NCBI GenBank assembly: GCA_020638955.1
Contig: JACKHO010000003.1
Coordinates: 1 to 64,000, forward strand
Direction of reading: 5' to 3'
DNA length: 64,000 nucleotides
Origin: Planctomycetaceae bacterium
GTDB lineage: Bacteria; Planctomycetota; Planctomycetia; Planctomycetales; Planctomycetaceae
The translations under genes were made by a program, and so were the position numbers. The notes below the pieces were generated by a model. That model was given only the letters and a program-made list of their open reading frames with translations, was not told the DNA's origin and searched no databases. Positions within the stretch are counted from its first letter, which is position 1, and each line of letters opens with the position of its first letter. Below are positions 17,859 to 27,838 of the stretch, piece by piece.

Positions 17859-19358
17859 ATGAAACGCGTATTCTGGATGCCGTTACTGGCAGCATTACTG
17901 ATGCTGTCAGGATTCGGTCAGGCTCAAGCGGGCCTGTTCAACGGTGTGGGCCGTTATCGTTGCTGCCCACTGGTCAATTGTCGCCCGTTCGGCGACTACT
18001 GTCAGGCCCGGGTGGTCAGTTGCCCGAGCTACAAAACCGTTCGTGAGACGGTGTGGTGCACTGAGCAGTACACCGAATGCCAAACGGTTTACGATCATTG
18101 TGTCGAGAAGGTGCCAGTCACGTGCTCGCGCACTGTGTACGACACCTGCTACCGTGACGTCTGCCAAACGGTTCGCAAGCCGTGTTATCAGACGTGCTAC
18201 CGCGACGTGTGCTACAACGTGCGTCGTCCCGTGTACAACACGTGCTACCGTGAAGTGTGCTGCCCGGTTCGCAAGCCGTGCTACCACACCTGTTACCGTG
18301 ACGTGAACTACACTGTTTGCCGTCCCGTGTACAACACCTGCTACCGCGACTGCTGCTACACCGTGCGAGTTCCTCACTACTGCACGACGTACAAAGACGT
18401 TTGCTGCACCACGTACAAGACTGTTACCAACACCTGCTACCGCGATGTCTGCCGCACCGTGTTCCGTCCCGTGACGGAAACCAAGTGTGTGGAAGTTCAG
18501 TGTGGCGAATGGCAGACCGAGACCGTCACCGTTCCTGGTCCCGTCTGCTGCCAGCGTCGCTGCTGGTCGACTGGTCTGGGTCGTGTTGGCGGACTGCTCG
18601 GTCGGTTCCGTTTCGATCCCTGTGCTGGCTGCTGCGTGTATGACACGAACTGTGGCAACACTGGTTGTGACACCAACTGTGACATCGCCTGCGATGATCC
18701 CGGTTGCGATGATCCTTGCCGTCAGCAATGCCGCACCATTTGCCGTCGCGTCTGGGTTCCAAAGACCGTCACCAAGCAAGTTTGCTGCACTCGGATGGTT
18801 CCGGAAGTTGTGCACTGCAAAGTTCCTTACACCACCTGTACCCGCGTACCTTGCACCACGACTCGTCGTGTGCCTTGCACCACCTGCACCTGGTCATGTG
18901 AAACCCGCACTCGCCGCGTGCCTTACACCACCTGCTGCATGGTTCGTGAGTGCAAGACTCGTCGCGTCCCTTACACGACCTGCACCTGGAAGTGCGAAAT
19001 GGTGAAGCGTCGTATTCCTTACACGACCTGCACCTGGACTTGCCAGACCGTGCATCGCCGAATTCCTTACACGACCTGCACCTGGACGTGTGAGACCGTG
19101 CACCGCAAAGTGCCTTACTGCGTGCCACGGACCGTTTGCGAAACCCGCATGGTCTGCCGCACGAAGTGTGTGCCACGTCAGGTCATGGTGACCAAGACTC
19201 GTTGTGTGCCAAAGGTCGTCTGCCGCCAGGTTCCTGTTGATCCTTGCTGCGATCCTGGCGACCCAGGTTGCGACAACTGTGCAACGGCCTGTGCACCAAC
19301 TTGTGCTTCACCAGTTGGATGTGCTCCAGGGACTGGATGTGATGGTTGCACCAAGTAG
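17859..19358 (+). CDS. Cys-rich repeat protein, planctomycete YTV-type wall protein
   Basis: The 499-residue protein has a signal peptide (cleavage near AQA-GL, residue 24) and about 76 cysteines (15%). Residues 96-207 are seven tandem 16-residue units of the type TCYRDVCxxVRxPxYx. Residues 336-431 are six more 16-residue units of the type RR(V/I)PYTTCTWxCExxx. A Gly/Cys/Asp-rich linker lies between (about 230-290). Planctomycetes have proteinaceous, disulfide-rich envelopes, and YTV-motif proteins are known components; a cross-linked cell-wall role is inferred. It has a strong ribosome site and its own terminator, fitting high expression. Confidence 0.85.
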   Translation: MKRVFWMPLLAALLMLSGFGQAQAGLFNGVGRYRCCPLVNCRPFGDYCQARVVSCPSYKTVRETVWCTEQYTECQTVYDHCVEKVPVTCSRTVYDTCYRDVCQTVRKPCYQTCYRDVCYNVRRPVYNTCYREVCCPVRKPCYHTCYRDVNYTVCRPVYNTCYRDCCYTVRVPHYCTTYKDVCCTTYKTVTNTCYRDVCRTVFRPVTETKCVEVQCGEWQTETVTVPGPVCCQRRCWSTGLGRVGGLLGRFRFDPCAGCCVYDTNCGNTGCDTNCDIACDDPGCDDPCRQQCRTICRRVWVPKTVTKQVCCTRMVPEVVHCKVPYTTCTRVPCTTTRRVPCTTCTWSCETRTRRVPYTTCCMVRECKTRRVPYTTCTWKCEMVKRRIPYTTCTWTCQTVHRRIPYTTCTWTCETVHRKVPYCVPRTVCETRMVCRTKCVPRQVMVTKTRCVPKVVCRQVPVDPCCDPGDPGCDNCATACAPTCASPVGCAPGTGCDGCTK

Positions 19359-19496
19359 TTGAAAGGGATGATTTCGGCTTCGCCGTGATCCGACCGCCCT
19401 TTTAACCCCGTGTTTGAAAAGTCGCGTGTGCCTCAGTAAATTTGAGGCGCACGCCTTTCAAAAACTTGCACACGGCGAAATCGACTGTAATCCTGA

Positions 19497-19526
19497 GGGT
19501 ACCGAGCCTCCGCTCGGTACCCTTTT
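19497..19526 (+). terminator. Rho-independent terminator
   Basis: A perfect 10-bp stem (GGGTACCGAG / CTCGGTACCC) with loop CCTCCG is followed by TTTT. It lies about 140 bases after the Cys-rich gene and before the rhomboid gene. Confidence 0.85.
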
Positions 19527-19598
19527 CGCATTTCCAACACGCACCGATATAATTCCGAGCCATTACAACATTCGGAATCCAGTCTCGGTCTCTGACAT

Positions 19599-20402
19599 AT
19601 GCTTCCGCTTCAAGACGACATTCCTTCGCGCACCACGCCGTTTGTGAACTACGCCATCATCGCTTTGTGCGGACTTGTCTTCCTCGTGCAGTTGGCTGAT
19701 CAACCGGGCAAGCCCTCTATGGTTGAGCGCTTCGGCATGATTCCCGTGCGCGTGCTGCATCCCGGTGAGCCTGTCATTATGCAACAACTTGGCGATCAGG
19801 ATACGCCCAACGGGCCGCAGGAAGTTGTCTTTGAGCAAGAAGCGGCACCCTCAGCAGTCCCCGCATTTCTGACCGTATTCACGTGCATTTTTCTTCACGG
19901 TGGTTGGATGCACCTGATTGGAAATATGTGGTTTCTGTACATTTTTGGCGACAACATAGAAGACCGCTTTGGACACGTGGGCTACGCCCTGTTTTATCTC
20001 GCGAGCGGAATTGCCGCGGGAATTGTCCATTTGATGAGTGGACCGTCCTCGCCAATTCCTACCATTGGAGCCAGCGGTGCCATTGCAGGCGTCCTTGGTG
20101 CCTACTTCCTTTGGTATCGAAACGCCAAAGTCAAAGCCCTCGTGCCGCTGGGCGGCTTTATTCAAATCATGGTGTTGCCGGCGCCAATTTTCCTGGGATT
20201 CTGGTTCGTCATCCAACTGTTCCAGGGCGTCCTGACAAACGAAGGAAGCGGCGTCGCCTGGTGGGCGCACATCGGCGGATTCATTGTGGGACTAGCCCTC
20301 GCATTTGTGGCCGGACAACTCAACCTCATCGCACCGCTCAACGATTCGCGCGATGACTCGACAAAATTCCGGCCCAACTTCGGTCGTCGATATCGGTATT
20401 AA
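19599..20402 (+). CDS. Rhomboid-family intramembrane serine protease
   Basis: The 267-residue protein has six or more membrane helices and the rhomboid catalytic pair: Ser159 in GASG and His224 in AHIGG. The HGGWMHLIGNMWFLYIFG motif (about 100-117) is the conserved loop-1/TM2 region. Rhomboids cut membrane proteins within the bilayer. A 50-residue extracytoplasmic loop (about 38-88) lies between TM1 and TM2. Native substrate unknown. The gene appears to stand alone. Confidence 0.92.
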   Translation: MLPLQDDIPSRTTPFVNYAIIALCGLVFLVQLADQPGKPSMVERFGMIPVRVLHPGEPVIMQQLGDQDTPNGPQEVVFEQEAAPSAVPAFLTVFTCIFLHGGWMHLIGNMWFLYIFGDNIEDRFGHVGYALFYLASGIAAGIVHLMSGPSSPIPTIGASGAIAGVLGAYFLWYRNAKVKALVPLGGFIQIMVLPAPIFLGFWFVIQLFQGVLTNEGSGVAWWAHIGGFIVGLALAFVAGQLNLIAPLNDSRDDSTKFRPNFGRRYRY

Positions 20403-20488
20403 GCAAAGTGGGCCGCCTGCCGTGCTCAGACAATGTTTGCAGCGGAATGGGTTTCGATGCAGATTTCGATTGCCTCGGCAACGAAGCA

Positions 20489-21334
20489 CTAGTGAATTTC
20501 ACGGAGCCAAGAAGCCTTCATCGGCTTTCTGCCCTTCCAGTTTGGAAATGGAGTGGCAGGTATCGAAATGTACTTGAACTCTGGGGAAACAGGTGCCTCC
20601 GCCTTCAATGGCTCCCAGCGATCACCCGTTGGGGACAGTGCAAATGCTCCTTCGTGACGAAGGAACCACTCTTGAAATCGCTCGAATCCTTCGTGAAGTT
20701 GTTCCGGATCACAATCGTTGAGCAAGTCTTCGCGACTGAATGCGTAAGCCAGCAAGACATAGTTGCGAGCATAATACCAGTAATAGTCCGGGCGTTCGGG
20801 GTATTCGTAAACGAGCGCCGCAACAGGCAGTCCATGTTGAACTTTCTGATCCAGAATTCCTTTTGAAGCGTTGCCAAATAACCGTTCCGTCCAGACGACA
20901 AATTGGTAGTACCGCTCAAGAAACTCGCGATCTTTCAGGCATCGACGCGAGATGCTTTCGCAAAGGAGCAGGCAGCGATCTCGTGTTTCGAGCGGAGCCT
21001 TATCGAGCCAGGGATTGTAGCTGCTGTACGGCACAGTCATGTCATAGTCTGACAAGACCCAACGAAAGTCCGACTGGCCGTTGCCGTCCGCTCCGAACTG
21101 ATCAACAAAATAACGAACTTGCGTCGCCGGAGATTCACCCGCCACACGTGACGAAAACTGTTTTCGACATTTTTGCGTGATCTCAAACCAGTACGCTTCA
21201 TCATCTTCCGACACGGATGATGTCTGGGTGATTTGGTCGTACCAGTTCCTCAACTCGACTCGTTCCTGCCCCCGTACAGTAGCACCCGAAGCGAGTAATA
21301 TGATTAGAGTAGTCATTGCGTGGTTGACATGCAT
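20489..21334 (-). CDS. Secreted hypothetical protein, 281 aa
   Basis: The protein has an N-terminal signal peptide (hydrophobic to about residue 20, cleavage near VRGQ) and a mature part rich in Trp, Tyr and Arg, for example DYYWYYARNYVLLAYAFSRED. Translation may begin at 21334 or six codons later at 21316. No family recognised. It is convergent with the rhomboid gene. Confidence 0.65.
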   Translation of the reverse strand: MHVNHAMTTLIILLASGATVRGQERVELRNWYDQITQTSSVSEDDEAYWFEITQKCRKQFSSRVAGESPATQVRYFVDQFGADGNGQSDFRWVLSDYDMTVPYSSYNPWLDKAPLETRDRCLLLCESISRRCLKDREFLERYYQFVVWTERLFGNASKGILDQKVQHGLPVAALVYEYPERPDYYWYYARNYVLLAYAFSREDLLNDCDPEQLHEGFERFQEWFLRHEGAFALSPTGDRWEPLKAEAPVSPEFKYISIPATPFPNWKGRKPMKASWLREIH

Positions 21335-21805
21335 TGACGTGATCTCCGAAACGGCCTGCGAAAGTATTCCGATTGATGGTAACGATCATTACGTGATTTC
21401 GGATCAAAAAAATCGCGGTGCAACAATGTCGGCTACGAATTCAATTCGACCGTCAATCACCTCGTCACCGCGTTGGCAATCCGCCTCTTGACGTCAGGCG
21501 CCAAAACACGCCGGACGATCACAAGCCAATAAGTGCGTGGACACACCAGTCCCGCCTGGAATCAGCCAACAATCAGCACACAAACGTGTTCGGTCTTCCC
21601 AGACCTCCTGACTACAGGAAAAACGGAGTCCCCATGCTGAATCGCTTGACCCATGGCGCTGTTGAACGACAATGCGGACCGCAAAGTAGTACTGGCCGAC
21701 GAACCCAAAGCACAGTTTGACGGTCCACATTCGGGGTGCCCGTAGGCGGATGCCCCAACCTGCAAGGTCTTTTGAGTTTCCCAAGACGTTTCACTGGTGA
21801 TAGTT
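21335..21805. other. Intergenic region between divergent genes
   Basis: About 470 bases between the secreted hypothetical gene and the aminotransferase. The short open frames in it show no protein-like features. I see no RNA gene or clear regulatory motif. Confidence 0.45.
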
Positions 21806-23002
21806 ATGCGCCTTTCTTCTGCGGTCAGTTCCCTCAAGCCCTCTGCCACTATTGCCGCCGCTGCAAAGGCCAAGGCACTAAAACAGCAGGGCGTGACCGT
21901 CTATGACTTCACCCTCGGCGAGCCAGATTTCACCACTCCCAAGCACATTTGCGACGCTGCAGTTGCTGCAATGGAAGCCGGGCACACGCATTACACGCCA
22001 GCAAACGGAATTCTGGAGCTGAAGCAGGCCATTTGTGAGACGTACAAGCGTGAGTACGGACTGACCTACACGCCGCAACAGGTTGTTGTGTCGAACGGTG
22101 CCAAGCACAGCATTCACAACGTGTTGACGGCTCTGTGTGGTCCCGGTGATGAAGTCATCATTCCTACACCTTACTGGGTAAGTTACAGCGCCCTGGTGGA
22201 ACTCACCGGAGCCACGCCGGTTCTCGTTCCAACCACCCAAGAAAGTGGTTTCTGCCTGACCGCCGAGCAATTCGAAGCGGCCATCACGGATAAAACTTGC
22301 CTGCTGATGCTCAATAATCCCTGCAATCCCACAGGGGCCGCGTATCCCATCGACATGCTGGAAGCGCTGGCCAAGGTTGCCGTCGAACGGAACATTCCTG
22401 TTCTGTCCGATGAAATCTACGAGAAACTCATTTATGACGGATCGGAGTTCCGCTCGTTTGCTTCGTTCGGACCAGAAGTTCAGGCGTTGACCATCATCGT
22501 TAGCGGCGTCAGCAAGGCCTACGCCATGACCGGTTGGCGCATTGGCTGGACACTCGGCCCCGTCGATGTCACCACAGCAATGAGCGATTTGCAGAGCCAG
22601 CAAACATCTAATCCATGCAGCATTTCTCAATACGCTTCGCTGGCGGCATTGAATGGACCGCAGGAATGCCTGGGCGAAATGTTGGAGAAGTTCGCCGAGC
22701 GGCGCCGCTACGTGCTGGACCGCTTGAACAACATTCCAGGCCTCAGTTTCGCGACACCTGGTGGTGCCTTCTACGCGTTCTTTGACGTCAGTTCCTACTT
22801 TGGGAAGCCATTGCAGGGCGGCATTGTGGTCGACAACGCCAGCGACTTCTGCACCGCTTTGCTGGAAGTCGCCCACGTGGCCCTCGTCACCGGAGATGCC
22901 TTCGGAGCCCCTGGCTACGTGCGATTGTCATTCGCCACGAGCCTCGATGTTCTGGAAGCAGGTCTAAACCGACTGGAAGCCTTCCTGGCCGGCGATCAGT
23001 AA
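21806..23002 (+). CDS. aspC: Aspartate/aromatic-type class I aminotransferase
   Basis: This is a PLP-dependent transaminase of 398 residues in the Ib aspartate aminotransferase group. It has TLGEPDFTTP, YTPANGI, the NNPCNPTG loop that contacts PLP, LSDEIYEKL, and the PLP-lysine motif SGVSKAYAMTGWRIGW. Substrate is most likely aspartate/2-oxoglutarate, possibly also prephenate. A GTG three codons upstream (21797) is an alternative start; ATG 21806 gives the common family N-terminus MRLSSAVSSLKPS. Confidence 0.93.
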   Translation: MRLSSAVSSLKPSATIAAAAKAKALKQQGVTVYDFTLGEPDFTTPKHICDAAVAAMEAGHTHYTPANGILELKQAICETYKREYGLTYTPQQVVVSNGAKHSIHNVLTALCGPGDEVIIPTPYWVSYSALVELTGATPVLVPTTQESGFCLTAEQFEAAITDKTCLLMLNNPCNPTGAAYPIDMLEALAKVAVERNIPVLSDEIYEKLIYDGSEFRSFASFGPEVQALTIIVSGVSKAYAMTGWRIGWTLGPVDVTTAMSDLQSQQTSNPCSISQYASLAALNGPQECLGEMLEKFAERRRYVLDRLNNIPGLSFATPGGAFYAFFDVSSYFGKPLQGGIVVDNASDFCTALLEVAHVALVTGDAFGAPGYVRLSFATSLDVLEAGLNRLEAFLAGDQ

Positions 23003-23079
23003 GACTGATTTCCGACGAGCCGGAAACTACTTGTACGAAGGGTGAAGTCCGCGCGATAACGAACGGTGGAAGCCGTTAC

Positions 23080-23751
23080 TCACGCGCGCCCTGAGAACAG
23101 GGCGACAGCTCCGACAATTTCAATGGTCACATCCTGGAAGCGGTCCTTCAGGGCTGCTTCCAGGTCGGACAGGTTGTCCTGCCCGTTACAGAAAATCCCT
23201 TTGCGGTTGTAGTGGCTCATCAGGCAGCGGGCGAGGAGTCCGCGTTTGACGCCTCCCTGCAGCAGCGTCGCTCCGAACAATACACCGCCGGGATTCAGGA
23301 GCGGCTTGAGCGAGTCAAATACCGCCGCCTTGCTGACCATGGTTCCCGGTACGCAATGCAGCAAATAGTTGACGGCAATGGAGTCGAACTTCTCATCAGA
23401 GAACGCAACCGGCTCCAGCACATTTCGCTGATACGTTGCCGGGGCGTAACGGGCAATACGTTTAGCCGCGTAATCCAGCGCGGTCTGATTCAGGTCCATC
23501 AACGCGACGCGTGGCGAGTCAGCGGGAAACATACAGTGGTCCGGAAAATAGCCCGATCCCACTCCGACATCCAAATGATTCGCCGTCACATGCTGATTAT
23601 ACCAGGCCAGCAATTTCGTCGTCGGACACTTCCATATCCACCGGTTCGAAACCTGCAGCACAATGAAGTCGTACCACTTGAGCAGCCGTTCCGTATACAC
23701 CGCCTGCCCGGCCTCGACTTGTTCCGGTGTGACGGTGTCGTGCTGAATCAT
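23080..23751 (-). CDS. Class I SAM-dependent methyltransferase
   Basis: The 223-residue protein has the SAM-binding motif LDVGVGSGYF, an acidic residue after strand 2 (ALMDLNQ) and FDSIAVNYLLHCVPG as the post-II motif. The substrate is not predictable. It lies 28 bases after the DUF2071 gene on the same strand, so the two may be one operon. Confidence 0.85.
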   Translation of the reverse strand: MIQHDTVTPEQVEAGQAVYTERLLKWYDFIVLQVSNRWIWKCPTTKLLAWYNQHVTANHLDVGVGSGYFPDHCMFPADSPRVALMDLNQTALDYAAKRIARYAPATYQRNVLEPVAFSDEKFDSIAVNYLLHCVPGTMVSKAAVFDSLKPLLNPGGVLFGATLLQGGVKRGLLARCLMSHYNRKGIFCNGQDNLSDLEAALKDRFQDVTIEIVGAVALFSGRA

Positions 23752-23779
23752 GAGAGACGATCAACTGCGGCGGAGGATT

Positions 23780-24520
23780 TCAAACGCGGCATGCTGTGGA
23801 ACACGTCATACCGGGTCGCCCATGCGACTCGAGTGGAATATCCCGCATGAGGAGAGCACAGTCAAACTCGACTGTTCCACTCGGAAACCGCTCCCGGTCA
23901 TCGAAGAAACTCGATTGGATTTCGTCGACGTGTAAGGGCTGGACATCCCAGCGGTGGCAATTCATTTCCAGCCCCTCAAATCGTCCAGCCTCGCTTGCGT
24001 CTGAATACCCCACTGCTCCTGCTGCAAAGAACGCGACGGCCGCGTCGACTGATTCAAACACCGAAGTCTCTGGCAAAGCGTCAGCAATGCTCCCACTGAC
24101 CCGCATGGAAACCAGTCCATCATCGCTCGTCATGCCAACTGCGTACGCGTCGCCCGCTTCCTGAACATCAAACCGGGCGAGATGATTCACACCAGGAAAG
24201 ATCCGCCCGCCCGCCCAAGTGCTCAGCCACGAACTGGTGTCACGCCGCGGAACATAAACTCCCCGCTGCAACTGTCCGTCGAAATCCCACTCCACAGCAA
24301 TCCGATGTGCTGCATTCTCCGACCGAATTCCCCACGGCAGAGGAACAAACTTCGGCCTTACGTGTGCGAGTCGAATCAGACAAATCCCACCAATCGAGTA
24401 GCCTTTGACCAACTGTGGCCGAAACGGCTGCGGCAACACCGCTGCCATCCGGCCAGGGTCAACCCGATAGTTCGCCAGAATTCTGCGCTCGATAACGCCG
24501 GTGATGGATGAGATTTGCAT
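23780..24520 (-). CDS. DUF2071 (YqjF-like) protein
   Basis: The 246-residue protein begins MQISSITGVIERRILANYRV and has the DUF2071 hallmarks VLPQPFRPQLVKGYSIGGICLIRL and a later HRWDVQPL. The family has an acetoacetate-decarboxylase-like fold, and its activity is unproven. Start ATG 24520 is chosen over a longer frame because the domain begins there. A methyltransferase gene follows. Confidence 0.8.
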   Translation of the reverse strand: MQISSITGVIERRILANYRVDPGRMAAVLPQPFRPQLVKGYSIGGICLIRLAHVRPKFVPLPWGIRSENAAHRIAVEWDFDGQLQRGVYVPRRDTSSWLSTWAGGRIFPGVNHLARFDVQEAGDAYAVGMTSDDGLVSMRVSGSIADALPETSVFESVDAAVAFFAAGAVGYSDASEAGRFEGLEMNCHRWDVQPLHVDEIQSSFFDDRERFPSGTVEFDCALLMRDIPLESHGRPGMTCSTACRV

Positions 24521-24688
24521 GGAATTAATCGCTCGCTTTCCAATTAACCGCACTCGCAGGTCGCAATTAACGGCTGAAACGTAATACTCAAAGTATTGAG
24601 ACGCCAAAAGACTACGAGGCCATCACCGCGTTCTCATTGAAGCAACGTAAGCACCAAATGCATAATTGGCGGAATGTAGGAACTTGCC

Positions 24689-26983
24689 ATGTTGCGTCGA
24701 TTTATTCTGACAGTTGCGGCCTTGTCAGCTTGCGCGATGATTCCAAATTCATCAGCCGCGCAACGGATTAGACGGCCAGTGATTGAGTCCGTTAGAGAAG
24801 ATTTGTCGGCAGACGACGAACATACGGTACAACGGGCGCTTATCGCGGTACAGATGTTTCGCCTGCCATTGGCGGCCGAAGTTCAACCGTTGTTCGACAG
24901 CGAGTTCGAGGGTTTAGCCCTTCATGCATTTCTGGCAGCCGGGGGTGAGGAAGAGGTTCTCTTCAAACGATTGCTGCTGGCTAAGTCGAAGCAGAATGAG
25001 AAAGAGCAGTACTTTGCCGCGATGGCACTGCTGGACTCCGACCAGAACCGGGAACTGGCTTTGCGAACGCTCGCGACGTTGGCCCTGAATTCAGACATTG
25101 ATGAAGCTCCCCGAGAGGTCTTCAAAGCGTTAGGTGGTCAGCTTTCCTCGCTTGGAATTCACGCTCTGCTATCAGAACTTTCGGAAGAGAAAGAGAGGGA
25201 CGTTGCGTTTCATTTCACTTTGACAGAACTATTCCCGCTCAGCGTTCACTTGCGCGAGCAGCATTGGCCGGGAATCAGGCTACTTTTCGAAAGTCGCAAT
25301 GACAACACGCGATACCTCGCAGCAATTTGGGCAATCACTGGTGATTTCGACAACCTCGATCCGGCAGAACTGCTAGGAATGCTGAGGCAGGATGATCCCG
25401 TGCAACAGGCAGTGGCGGCCACGCTTCTGGTTCGCCAGAACCATGACGACATGGTGGCTGGAAATGAACTTTCGCGGCTACTCGACAGCGCGCACCGCGA
25501 TGCCCGGCGAGTCGCAATGTGGGGCGTCAGTACCTTGAGTGAAGACCGTGCCAATTGGCTCTCACAGATTCTACCAATGCTCTATGACGAGGAAGAAGAT
25601 GCCAGGAGGGAAGCAGGGTCGGTTGTGGAACGGTTTGTGGACGATCAGTCCACAAGTATTGCACAGTTCCTCATTGCACATGTTGAAGACATTCCCGCAA
25701 CCATTTTGCGCAACGTGTTGATTGCGATTCGATCCAACGAATCAGGCATGGAGAGTGACGTTCCCTTCGCTCTTTGGACGACAATGGCGAGGCACCGTGA
25801 TTCAGAAGTCCGCGAACAAGCGATGACCGGACTTCGTCTTGAAGGCCCACAACCCGACGTTCTTGAAATGCTGTTCGAAGGCGTCGACGACAGCGCAGTT
25901 GACGTTCAAGATGCAGCCTTACGCACGCTCATGGTATTGCGTCTTCCTGAAGCAGCGTTGCCGCAGGTCGAAACCCGAGTCAAACCACTTCTCAGGCCGG
26001 AAAAACGCTCCTCGCTACGAGTTCAGGCAGCAGCACTACTCTGGAGGAACAATCTGGAACAGGCCGCCATTCTCCAGTTCCAAGAGCAATTGCTGAAATC
26101 TCAGAGCCGTCATGATGTCAACGATGGACTGGAGTTGATAAAGACCTTGAGGCAAAGTGCAATTCCCAATTTGCCATTGGCATTTGACCATGCATGTGGA
26201 GTTTGGATGTACAGGGAACGGCTGCATCATGCAATCGGGTTCCTGGGCCCAGCTGGACGGGACTTTCTACGACAAAGGCTCATGAGCCAGGATGTCCAGC
26301 AACGTGGTACTGCATTGCTATTGCTCCACTATTCTCATCCAGAAGTTCAAACCTATGAAATCTGCACTAAACTACTCGACGACACGAGTATGTTCACGAT
26401 TCACAATGGGTTTGGCCGAACAGAGAAAGCCATAAACGAAGTTGCAGCGGACCTCGTCACCTACTGGGCACGAACGGACAGCAGAATCTTGACACTGCTG
26501 CAGATGGATGAAGCCCAACACGAGAAGCTGAAGGTACTTGTTCCCCCGTCAGAAAGAACATGGCTTGAAAACCCCGTCAGTGTCGACAGTCTTCCCGACG
26601 AACCAACTTTCTGGCAGGTGAGATCCTATCTGGGCGAACTGAAAGCTGTTGGCGGATTTGCAGTTCGCAAAACAGACAGTGCCGGGCGAGCCGACACTGA
26701 TCTGTTGTTGGAGTTTCTCAGGCTATCGGATCGCTGTTCCGTTTCGAGATTTGATGGGATGTCATCGACGCCGGGTTACATTTTTGAAGACTTGTCGGAT
26801 AAGGAAGTGGTCGACGAAAGGCTCGTTGATGAGGCGATGCACTGGCTTACCGATGTTTCGCTCCTCTCGCCATATGACCGCGAATCCGCCGCAACAATGG
26901 TGCTCAGGTTTCGCCCGAACAATGTCGCCGCAAAGTCATATTTGGAGTTGGGGAAACGGGCTTTGACCACGTGGGATTTCTAA
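24689..26983 (+). CDS. Large exported HEAT-like repeat protein
   Basis: The 764-residue protein has a signal peptide (cleavage near SSAAQ, about residue 24). Residues about 30-530 are a run of helical repeats such as EQYFAAMALLDSDQNRELAL and RREAGSVVERFVDDQSTS, typical of HEAT/ARM solenoids. The last 200 residues are less repetitive. No catalytic motif. Its codon use and composition look slightly less GC-rich than its neighbours. It probably serves as a scaffold outside the cytoplasmic membrane; partner unknown. Confidence 0.75.
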   Translation: MLRRFILTVAALSACAMIPNSSAAQRIRRPVIESVREDLSADDEHTVQRALIAVQMFRLPLAAEVQPLFDSEFEGLALHAFLAAGGEEEVLFKRLLLAKSKQNEKEQYFAAMALLDSDQNRELALRTLATLALNSDIDEAPREVFKALGGQLSSLGIHALLSELSEEKERDVAFHFTLTELFPLSVHLREQHWPGIRLLFESRNDNTRYLAAIWAITGDFDNLDPAELLGMLRQDDPVQQAVAATLLVRQNHDDMVAGNELSRLLDSAHRDARRVAMWGVSTLSEDRANWLSQILPMLYDEEEDARREAGSVVERFVDDQSTSIAQFLIAHVEDIPATILRNVLIAIRSNESGMESDVPFALWTTMARHRDSEVREQAMTGLRLEGPQPDVLEMLFEGVDDSAVDVQDAALRTLMVLRLPEAALPQVETRVKPLLRPEKRSSLRVQAAALLWRNNLEQAAILQFQEQLLKSQSRHDVNDGLELIKTLRQSAIPNLPLAFDHACGVWMYRERLHHAIGFLGPAGRDFLRQRLMSQDVQQRGTALLLLHYSHPEVQTYEICTKLLDDTSMFTIHNGFGRTEKAINEVAADLVTYWARTDSRILTLLQMDEAQHEKLKVLVPPSERTWLENPVSVDSLPDEPTFWQVRSYLGELKAVGGFAVRKTDSAGRADTDLLLEFLRLSDRCSVSRFDGMSSTPGYIFEDLSDKEVVDERLVDEAMHWLTDVSLLSPYDRESAATMVLRFRPNNVAAKSYLELGKRALTTWDF

Positions 26984-27010
26984 TATGACTCGCTTTACGC
27001 AAACAGTTCC

Positions 27011-27571
27011 TTACTTCTCCGGTACCGCGTGATTCTTGGGCATTTCGGAGAATCCGTTTTTGATGAAGAGGGAGACCACTTCGGCGTGGAACTGGACGAG
27101 TTTGGCGGCGTAGGGGTCGTCGGAGGTTTCTGTTACCTGGACGCCGTGTTCCGTTTCCTGCGTTGTGATTTTGATTTTCTCGGCGTTATTGAACACTTCG
27201 CGGAACAGCGGGTCGCGCATGTGGATGGGTTTGTGGTTTTCCACCCGGTCGTACATGGCCGTTACGTGTTCACGGATTTTGGCCGCCACTTCAGGGTTCT
27301 TTGACTCGGTGACCGTTTCAATGCCGTTGTCCAGCATTTTGATAGTACGGGTAATCTCCTTGCGGTGCTCCAGCAAGTAGAAGAAGACTTCATGATCTTC
27401 CTGGAACTGAGGGTCATTCTGGCGACCGAATCCCCGACCGAACGGTGGGCCGCTCTTCGGCTTTTCTGCCGGAGCTTCTTCTTTAGGAGAATCAGCGAAC
27501 GCCACGCCGACACAAAGTGTGACGCTCAGGCACAGTATTGAGGTGGTGAGGAATACGTTGCGAAACATCAT
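27011..27571 (-). CDS. Secreted hypothetical protein, 186 aa
   Basis: The protein starts MMFRNVFLTTSILCLSV with a signal peptide ending near AFADSP (about residue 25), a Pro/Lys/Gly-rich linker with FGRGFGR, then a helical domain with HEVFFYLLEHRKEITRTIKM. The start at 27571 has AAAGGA just upstream. The gene is convergent with the HEAT gene and divergent from the first HDOD gene. The family is seen in planctomycetes to my knowledge, but without known function. Confidence 0.7.
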   Translation of the reverse strand: MMFRNVFLTTSILCLSVTLCVGVAFADSPKEEAPAEKPKSGPPFGRGFGRQNDPQFQEDHEVFFYLLEHRKEITRTIKMLDNGIETVTESKNPEVAAKIREHVTAMYDRVENHKPIHMRDPLFREVFNNAEKIKITTQETEHGVQVTETSDDPYAAKLVQFHAEVVSLFIKNGFSEMPKNHAVPEK

Positions 27572-27838
27572 GGCATCCTTTGGGCTCAATTTGGGGCACG
27601 CATATCCTGATGTGCAATCAACGTGCCACTGAGTGAACTCTACGCGAAACATTCGACTCTTTCGAATTGACCGTCACAACTGAAGCAGCATTCCCGTCAG
27701 GCTCTCTGTCGAATCCATGATTCCCGGCAAGTGGCTGCAGGCAGCTTCGATGGGGAGGTGACGAACTCCCTTTCCGACGCATACGCAATGGCAACATGTC
27801 AGAGCGACAGGTCGGGTATTCCCGTGAGAAAGTTGACA

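Noticed and set aside
17907..18815. Long minus-strand open frame (about 300 codons) in the Cys-rich gene
   Set aside because: It is antisense to the repeat array; its Val/Ala/Thr-rich sequence is a by-product of the repeated codons on the plus strand, which has a signal peptide and ribosome site.
18140..19110. 48-base spaced repeats that look like a CRISPR array
   Set aside because: Repeats are imperfect, have no unique spacers and keep one reading frame; they encode 16-residue protein units.
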